Positions 8,516 to 18,000 of a stretch of DNA of 64,000 bases are shown here, in pieces. The stretch is from Serratia fonticola. Its GTDB lineage: Bacteria; Pseudomonadota; Gammaproteobacteria; Enterobacterales; Enterobacteriaceae. Under the pieces are notes generated by a model. It did not search any database and had not been told where the DNA came from. It worked only from the letters and a program-made list of their open reading frames with translations. The DNA lies in the NCBI RefSeq assembly GCF_006715025.1, contig NZ_VFMK01000001.1:1240001-1304000 (forward strand), written 5' to 3'. A program made the translations under genes and the position numbers. Numbering within the stretch: the stretch's first letter is position 1; each line of letters opens with the position of its first letter.

Positions 8516-9064
8516 CCTGAATCGCTTTATTTTACATCAGTTTATTTAACAGATTGGTGATTTTAATCATAATTTATATTAATCAATAAATTTACACGCG
8601 TTAATTATTTGTTGTCAACAATTTTCTTTAACCACTACGATGGTTACGTGAGTGTAAGGAATTCTTTGTTAGGAGCGTAACCTATGCACTAAATTTGCTC
8701 TAATTGGATGAAAAACATCCGCTCATATGAGGGTAGACTTTGTCTCTTCTCACAAATTGAATGGAGAAAATGCATAACCATGCAGTGTTGTTAATGTTTT
8801 ACACGCTTGTCCTCTCGTTATAGTGGTCGCGCAAACATCGGTGTAGGATGGTTGATTCTGGAAAAAACACTTTAAATCAATGCATTAACTGATGTTGCTG
8901 AAGTGTTAAGAAGATGGGGTGATATGGGGCGATTTTAATGAATGGTTTAATAAATTAAAAAGGTTGAATGTTAATGGGATTTTACCTTTAGTTTACATTA
9001 GCAAATGTGTAATTATGAGAGGAGTAAATTAGTTAGATTGCTTAATATATCTCTAGGGAGCCCC
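8516..9064 (+). promoter_or_regulatory. Divergent promoter region of dinB and the megasynthase
   Basis: This 549-base AT-rich interval separates the divergent genes. A possible sigma-70 promoter for the synthase is TTTTACA (8797-8803) with TATAGT (8819-8824), leaving a long untranslated leader of about 230 bases. The synthase ribosome site AGGGAG is at 9055-9060. No regulator gene or clear operator is visible. Confidence 0.4.
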
Positions 9065-12000
9065 ATGAAGACGAAGGAAGAAGTCAGCAAAATTTCACCA
9101 ATCGATGTGCTTGCCCAGGTTTTAGAAATCCCGCTTTCTGAGTTAGTCAAAATGGCATCAACACTGTTTGGCATACTTGGCGTTGACTCATTGACGGCTA
9201 CGCGGGTACGCGGAATGCTTAAACCGATGCCCTCATACCAAGAGCTCTATGGACTCACCGTTGGACAGGTGATTGACAGAATGGGCGTGTCGTTTTATCA
9301 GGCAGATGACGGCGACGCTGAACAGAGACAGGAACGCGGCTGTTCTGATGAAATAGCACCACTGACACCTATGCAGGAATCTTATATTCTGGGAGCCGAA
9401 CAAGATTGTTCATGCCAGGTATACAGCGAATTTGATGTTGAAAGTCTTGATGTAGACGTTTTTAAACGCGCCGTAACGTCTGTCATTGATGATGAACCCA
9501 TGTTACATGCCGTTATTGTCAATGGTAATCAGCAAAAATTGGTTGACCGCTATGCAAAACGCCATGAGTTCTCACTTCCTGTCGACAATATCACCGATTT
9601 AGATTTGCGTCGCTCAGAATGCATTAATGCTGTGAAGCATACCAAAGAGGTTTTCTGGGGGATCCAATTGACGCGAATAAGCGCCAAGGTGACTCGTATC
9701 CACATTATGCTGGATATGTTGTTCATTGATGCTACCAGCGCAATGATATTATGTCAGCGAGTGATTGAAAGGTATAACGCGTTGATTGATTGTATTGAAT
9801 TTACCGCGCAAGAGCTTCCACCATTAAGATTTTTTGATTACTGCCGAGCTGGAGTTAATGGAGACGTATCACAGGCATCATTATCCTACTGGGAAGAAAA
9901 GGTGAAAACGATTCCCGGCCCGCCGCAGATCCCCCGAATTAAATATGAAGTTAGTCAGAATGCAAAATTTGAGCGGTGTGCTGCTACGCTAAACGGCGAA
10001 GATTGGGAAAGGATAAAGGCTATCGCCGGGCATTTGCAGATTACGCCTAATTCAATTTTATTATCGGCATTTGCGGAAGTACTGCGTCTGTATTCTGAAA
10101 GCCCTGAATTCACGATTACCGTGACGATGTCTGAACGCCCGGTTGCGATAAATAACGATTATTCCGGCGTTGTCGGCGAGTTCACCAACGTCTTGTTGTG
10201 CCCGGTCACATCGGCCGCCGGCAGGGGCATTGTTGAGCAGGCGGTAAGCTTCCACCAGACGCTGTCGGCTGGGCTGGAGCACAGCGATATTAATGGGTTG
10301 GATGTGATTCGTATGTTGCGTAAACACCACAATGATCCGCACCTGACTTTCCCTATAGTATTTACGTCTTTCATCGGCATCATTAAACCAGGATTGGAAT
10401 TAACCGGTTGTAACACACAACTTAATTATCAGCAGACACAAACGCCGCAAATTTCTTTGGACCATCAGGTTTACGAAACGGATAACGGCCTGCAGATTAA
10501 TTGGGACTATGATAGGCGAGTGCATCAGGGCGAACAGATCGCTGAAATGCTCCGTTGTTTCCATTGTGTATTGGAGAATGTTGCGCTTAACCAGCCGCAA
10601 TCTGTGGTATTGCCGCCGGAACTCATGCAATTACGTGAAGAAATGAATAACACGGGGTGCAAATTTAATGAATTGGAAAAAGGTTTGCTGCATCAGCCGG
10701 TAATAAAGGCGGCAAAAACTTTCCCGGATAAAATCGCCGTTATCGATCAGTCAGTGAGCCTCACTTACCGTTCATTAATTTCCGTTGCGAATGCGATAGC
10801 GGTAAAACTTCAGGATATCGGCATCGGGCCTGGGCATTCTGTTGCGGTCGTTCTCGAGAAAGGATGGGAGCAAGTCGCGGGTACTTTAGGAATATTAATG
10901 ACGGGGGCCTGTTACCTTCCTTTAAACCCCAGCAATCCCGATGATCGCCTCCGAAGCATCATGCAACTGGCCGGTTGCCATGTCGCTTTAGTGCATGACA
11001 AGACATTGTCCCCGGAGCGTGATTGGTACATTGGGGATGACGGGCAATCATTGGCTACAATCAACGTGCATGTTGATTTGGTCCAGGAGATTGAAAATAG
11101 AGAAGCGGTGACAGTTGCCATCGATCCTCATTCATTGGCCTATATTATTTTTACTTCTGGTTCGACTGGCGTGCCCAAAGGGGTCGAGATTGCGCACCAC
11201 GCGGCATTGAATACTTGCCTGGATATTAACCAACGCTTTGCTCTTGGTCAGGAGACGGTGACGTTTGGCATTTCCTCCCTCAGTTTCGATCTGTCCGTAT
11301 GGGATATCTTCGGCACATTAGCCGGCGGCGGCACGCTGATTGTTTGCAAGCCAGATGGCACGCGAGATCCAGACTACTGGTGGCAGCAGATCCAACAGCA
11401 TCGTGTGACGGTCTGGAATACCGTGCCGACGTCCTTCGAAATGCTGATTGCGGCCAGCCAACCGGAGTATATCATGCCGCTGAAAAAGGTGATGCTCAGC
11501 GGTGATGCCATCGGTATGGCCATGGCTGACAATGCGATGGCGCGTTATCCACAGCTTCAAATTATTGCTCTCGGCGGCGCGACCGAAGCGTCGATATGGT
11601 CGAACTATCATGTCGTGACGGCCGATTCTCACTTGCTTGGCACAGAACTGGTGCCGTACGGGCGGCCTTTATCCAACCAAACGATGCACGTGCTGGACGC
11701 GGGCCTGCAGTATCGGCCGACGGGAGTGGTTGGTGATATTTACATCGGTGGCAAAGGCGTGGCGGAAGGGTACTTCCGCGATCCGACATTAACCAGCGAG
11801 AAATTTGTTCACACCGAACGCTATGGGCGGCTGTATGAAACCGGCGATCTTGGCCGATATCTGCCGAATGGCGAAATAGAGATTGTCGGGCGCAAAGATT
11901 CGCAGGTGAAAGTGGGTGGGCACCGTGTCGAACTGGCGGAAATCGAAAATTGCGCGCAGCAACTCAGCGAAGTTCAACGTGCCGTGGCCGTGCACATTCC

Positions 12001-15000
12001 TGGCGCCGGTGCTCGGGTGGTCGGCTTTGCGACCGCTAATGCCGATGAGGCGAAGACGGGTCTGGAGGAAAAACTCCGTATCCATGTTGAACAGCTGTTG
12101 CCTGATTATATGGCGCCCCAGGTGTGGATTGTGTTGGATGCGATCCCGCTAACGGCTAACAATAAAGTGGATATGAAAAAGTTGCGCAGCATCGCGCAAA
12201 CTCTGCCAGCGGAGGGGAAGGAAAGCTACACCGGCGTGGAAACCACCAGCGAGGCCGCGCTGGTTCTGCAACTCGCCGCACAGGTACTGGATGTGCCGGT
12301 TGACACGCTTTCGGCGAGCCGTAGCTTAATCGAACAGGGGCTGACCTCGCTGTATGCGGTTCAACTGATTAACATGTTGAAAAAAGCCTGGAATACGCCT
12401 CTCTCTTATACCCTGATCTTTAATTACCCGAGTGCGGTGAAGCTGGCGGCATTCCATCGGGGCCAACGGAGCAACCCGCATGGCGCCGCGTCATCGGCAA
12501 CGCGTCCGGTGCCCAATTATCATTCAGAGCCGATTGCGATTATCGCGCGAGCATGCCGTCTGCCCGGCAACGTCGGCTCTCCCGATGAATTCTGGCATAT
12601 GCTGTCGTCCGCTACCGATTGCATGTCCGACATCCCCGCTTCTCGTTTTGACATCAGTCCAATCTATGACACGAATTCCGACACCTTAGGTGCGGCCTAT
12701 ACCCGTCGCGGCGCTTTCATCGAACGCGCCGAGAGTTTCGACTATGCCTGGTTTGACTTGCCTCAGGCGGAGGCAAGAACGATGGATCCTCAACAGCGCA
12801 TTATGCTGGAAGTGGCCTACGAGGCGTGTCTGGCGGCAGGTTATGACAGGGAAAAACTTTCAGGCTCTTCAACGGGCGTGCTCATCGGCCAGATGAATTA
12901 CGACTGGATGATGGATTTCGGTCATACGAAGGAGTACGCGGGAACCGGCGCCGCGCCGTCCATCACATCTAACCGCATCTCTTACCTGCTCGATCTGGCC
13001 GGCCCCAGCATGACCATTGATTCGGCCTGTTCGTCCTCGTTGGTGGCGGTCGACGCTGCGGTGGCCAAGTTGCGCAGCGGTGCCTGCAGGATGGCGATCG
13101 CCGGCGGCGTCAACTTAATCCTTTCGCCAGAACCTTACGTTTTCACCTGTCAGGCGAAGATGCTGAGCGTCGACGGACGCTGTGCAACTTTTGATGCTCA
13201 GGCCAACGGCATTGCCCGCGGCGAGGGCGTCGGCGCGGTGGTGCTGAAACGTTTGTGCGATGCGGAAGCCGACGGCGATCCTATCCTGGGCGTTATCAAA
13301 GGTTGCGCCGTGAATCAGGACGGGCGCAGCGCTTCACTTACCGCGCCTAACGGCCTGGCGCAAGAGGCCGTTATCCGACAGGCGTTGCAGGAGGCGGGAT
13401 GGCAGGGCGCCGACTTGGACTATGTCGAGTGCCACGGCACCGGAACTCCGTTGGGTGACCCGATCGAGATTGAAGCGTTGAAGAATGTGTTGGCCGTCGA
13501 TCGCAAAAAACCGGTGGTGCTGGGATCGGTAAAAACCAATATCGGTCACCTGGAAGGCGCGGCCGGCATTACCGGGTTGATTAAGGCTCTGGAGGTCTTG
13601 CGCCATCGTGAAGCGCCGGCGAACCTTCATTTCCAAACCCTTAACCCAAAAATTAATTTGAGTGGTTTTGCGGCAGTGGTGCCGGTCAAGCCTACCTGCA
13701 TCGGTAGCCACGATCGGAAGGAGGCCGTCCGGGTGGGGGTTTCTTCATTTGGTTATGGCGGCACCAATGCGCACGTGGTGCTGGAATCCTACGACCAGCC
13801 ATCAGGCAAGGCGCGTGCGCGCCAGGATGCCTGGCTGTTTACCGGTCAGGGGGCGCTGCAGTCTGGCACCGGCGCCGCGCTGTACGCGGCGAATCCGGTG
13901 TTCCGCGATGCGCTGGAGAATTACGCCGCGCAGCTGGCGGCATGGGTGGATGCGCCGCTGCTGCAATGGTTGCTGGAGGCGAACCCCGAGCATTCTGCGC
14001 GCCTGCAGGAGACGCAATACCAGCAACCGGCGTTGGTGGCGCTGCAGTTGGCGCAGGTGGCGATGTGGCAGGCGCGGGGGCTGACGCCGTCGCACGTGCT
14101 GGGGCATTCGATAGGCGAATTTGCGGCGGCGGTTGTCGCCGGGGTGATGGAGAGCGACGATGCGTTGATGCTGGCGGCGCGGCGCGGGCAACTGATGGCC
14201 GACTGCGAGCCGGGCGGCATGGCGGCGATACGCGATTCGGCGGAGAACGTCCGTCGTGTGCTGCCGGCGGAGGTGGTTATCGCGGCGGAGAATGGCACGG
14301 GGATGACGGTGGTAGCGGGGCCGCACGAGGCGCTGGCGGCGTTCGTGGAGAGGCATTATGCGCATGAACACACGCCGTTGGCGGTTTCGCACGCTTTCCA
14401 TTCGCCGATGATGGCGGCGGCAGCGGCGGCGTTTGGCGACGTGGTGAGTACGGTGACATTGCGCGCGCCGACGGATGGGGTGCGGTTTATTTCCACGCTG
14501 ACGGGGGAAGCGGCGGCGGGAGGGCTGCAGACGGCGGAGTACTGGAGTGAGCAAATCACTCAGCCGGTGCGCTTCTTGCAGGCGGTGCAAACGTTGCTGG
14601 GACAAGGTGGTACGCCGGACGGCGTGTTTGAAATCGGGCCGGGTGCGACGTTAATCAACATGGCGAAGCGTATCGCGCCCGATGTGCGAACGCAGTGGAT
14701 AGCCTCAGCAGAGACGCTGCGCGGAACCCCTGCACTAAATCCGTTCACCTATGTACCGCTGCAATGGGAAAAACCGGTGCCGAAACAAGCATTGCGCCGA
14801 TCGGTAAGCGCCGAACTTGCGGTAAGCGCCGCAGATATGCTCTATCAGACCCAATGGATACCGGCAGAACTACCGGCAGAGGTCAATGGCTCTGGCCCGT
14901 ACCTGCTGCTGTCGCGGCATAAGGTGCCTGTGGCGTTGCCAAAAGACTGGATCTCTATGGTTGCGAACGATCCGGCGGAGATTGCTGCGGCCCTGACGGA

Positions 15001-18000
15001 GAAAGACTGGAATACCGTCGCGCTCTTCAGCGAGGGCGACGAAGAGGATGTTGTACAGGCACTGAACGTTTTGAAGAGCGGCATGAGTGCGCGACTGGTG
15101 TTGCTGAAGCGCGCCGATTCGGAAGGCGATGCCGGCCTGTGGGGCCTGGCGCGTACCGCCAGGTTAGAACAACAGGCGTTGCGGCTGAGCTGCCTGGCTT
15201 TATATCGCGGCCAACTGATGGAGGCGCTGTCGTTGTGCGTTTGTGAGGATATGGAGGATGAGTGCCGCCTGAGCGACATGGGCGAGTTGCAGGTGCCGCG
15301 TCTGCAGCGATATCAACCGCCATCGGGCGAGGGAAATGGCATCCGCGCCGGGGCGACATACGTAATCAGCGGTGGCAACGGAGCGCTTGGCCGGCTGGCG
15401 GCTCAATACCTGGCGGAACAGGGCGCGACGCATCTGGTGCTGCTTTCACGCAGTGGGCAGCCCATGGCGCCTGTACCGCAGTGGGGGAAAAACATTCAGC
15501 TGGCGAGTTTAGCGTGTGATGTGGCCGAGGTGGAGCAGGTTAAAGCGGTACTCCGGCAATTGGCCGTGTGGGGATGGCCGGACGTCGCCGGGGTTATTCA
15601 CACCGCCGGGGTGTTGACGGATGGCGTGCTGGTTAACCAGTCGGCCGAGATGTTCATGCAGGCTCAGGCGGCGAAAGTGCTCGGCGCAAGGCATTTGCAC
15701 GATATTCTTTCGCCGACAGACTTTATGGTGCTGTATTCCTCTGTGGCCGCGACATTGGGTTCGGCGGGGCAAGCGAGTTATGCGGCGGCCAATAGCGCCC
15801 TGGATGCTTTGGCGGAACGGTGGGCCCTGGCCGGCGAATGTGCATTGTCCATCCAATGGGGAGCATGGTCGAATGTCGGGATGGCGGTACGCAGTCACGC
15901 TGTCTCGCGCATTGAACAATCAGGCTATGGTCTGCTTGATAACGAAACCGGAATATCGCTCTTGGCGCTGTTGCTGCAGTCGCGCAGCCGTGGCGTCATC
16001 TGCGCTTCCCCGATTGCGTGGCGAAAGCTCTCGCATTTCTCCCCGCGTTTTTCTTCCTTTATGACGACGATGACGTCGCCGTCCGCATCGAGTGCGGATG
16101 CGCAGGCGGAGTGGTCGGTCGACGACGTGCGGCGATTGGTCAGGGAGAGCATTGAACCCTTCTTGTCGGAAAAACGCTTTGATGAAGATTTGCCTTTCAT
16201 GGAGGCGGGGCTGTCTTCTCTCGATTTGGTACAGATTAGGCAGGCGCTGCTGAAATCATTGCCGACATCGCTGGAATTGCCCGCGCATTTCGTTTTCAAC
16301 TATCCAACCGTTCGCGACGTCAGTTTGCATCTCATCGAGCAACTGGGGGCCAAGGCCTCGTCGGTGTCAACCGTTGTTTGGCAACGTCTGAACGATAAAA
16401 CGGATGGGGAACCGCTGTTCCTGATCGGCGGCGTTATGGGGAACGCAGAGAAAACCTTCGGCACGTTAGCGCAGGCGCTTTCTGTGCCGGTATACGCCGC
16501 GATGCCGGCGATCCCGGCAGACCCGCTGGCGCAACAGGTTACTCTGGAATCGGTCGCCGCCGCGTTGCGTGAAGCCATGCTGCGCGAGGTGCCCAGCCCG
16601 TCATACAGCGTTGGCGGGCTTTCCTTTGGTGCCGCACTTGCGCTCGAGGTGGGCCTACATTTGGAGGCGCAACAACGTTTGTCGCGGGTGATCATGTTTG
16701 ATCCTCGCCATTTGGCGCCGTTTATGGCTCCGCCAAAACCCGCGCCTTTTGAAATTCTCCTGGAAAACTATGTTACGCCGCGGCAGCTGTTCGCGCCCGT
16801 GCTGCTATTCCAAAGCACCATTCCACCCATTGAGACGCAATCCGAGATGATGCGTGAGGCCAGCCGTTCCTTCCAGGATGATGCCGACGTTATAAAACGT
16901 TGTCATGAGTTGGCATCCACGCTCGAGGTGATCCCGTGTGATGGGCACCATTTCAATCTGCTGTACAAACACTACCAACCTTTGGTCAGAAAGATTGAAG
17001 AGGAAATGATTCCATCCGTTCCTGAAAGGGGGGACGGCGAGGAAGAAGCGATCGCCATCATAGGTACGTCTTGCCGTTTGCCTGGGAATGTCTCTTCTCC
17101 GGAAGATTTCTGGCAGATGATGCTGGCTGGAACCGATTGTGTCGGCAATATTCCCGCCTCACGGTTCGATATTGACGAAGTCTACGATCCCAATCGTGAT
17201 GCCGCCGGCTGCAGCTACACACGCCAGGGCGCATTCATCAGTCACGCCGAAGACTTCGACTATGCCTTTTTCGGCATTTCGCTGGCGGAGGCCAAAGTGA
17301 TGGATCCTCAACAGCGATTATTGCTGGAAGTGGCCTACGATGCTTTCCATAGCGCCGGATTGAACAAAGCGAGTTTAAAAGGCTCATCGACCAGCGTTCA
17401 CATCGGTTTGGCGAACGATGACTGGAGCAGCATGGGGCGCGACGAAGAGGCCCACAACCCTTACTTTGGGGCAGGGGTTTCCGGTTCTATATCCTCCAAT
17501 CGCATCTCTTATCTGTTAGGGCTGACAGGCCCTAGCGTCACTATTGATACCGCCTGTTCTTCTTCTCTGGTGGCGGTCGATCTGGCGGTTGACAAATTGC
17601 GTCAGGGCATTTGCTCGATGGCGTTGGTAGGCGGCGTGAATGTGATGCTGCACCACAGAATGTTTGTCAGTGCCTGCGCGACCAAAGCATTGTCTTCGCA
17701 GGGGCGATGCGCCACCTTCGACGAGGCGGCGGACGGCTATTGCCGTGGCGAAGGCGCAGGCGCGGTGGTGCTGAAGCGCCTCAGCGACGCCGAAGCCGAC
17801 GGCGACGCCATTCTGGCGGTGATCCGCGGAACGGCGGTGAACCAGGACGGGCGCAGCGTATCCATGACGGCGCCGAACGGGCTGGCGCAAGAAGCGGTCA
17901 TCATGCGGGCGCTGGCGGAAGCCGGGCTGCGCGGCCAGGACGTGGACTACATCGAATGCCATGGCACCGGCACGCCGTTGGGCGATCCGATAGAAGTGGG

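Noticed and set aside
8516..8600. Possible LexA box before dinB
   Set aside because: The nearest CTGT-like half has no matching ACAG at the right spacing.
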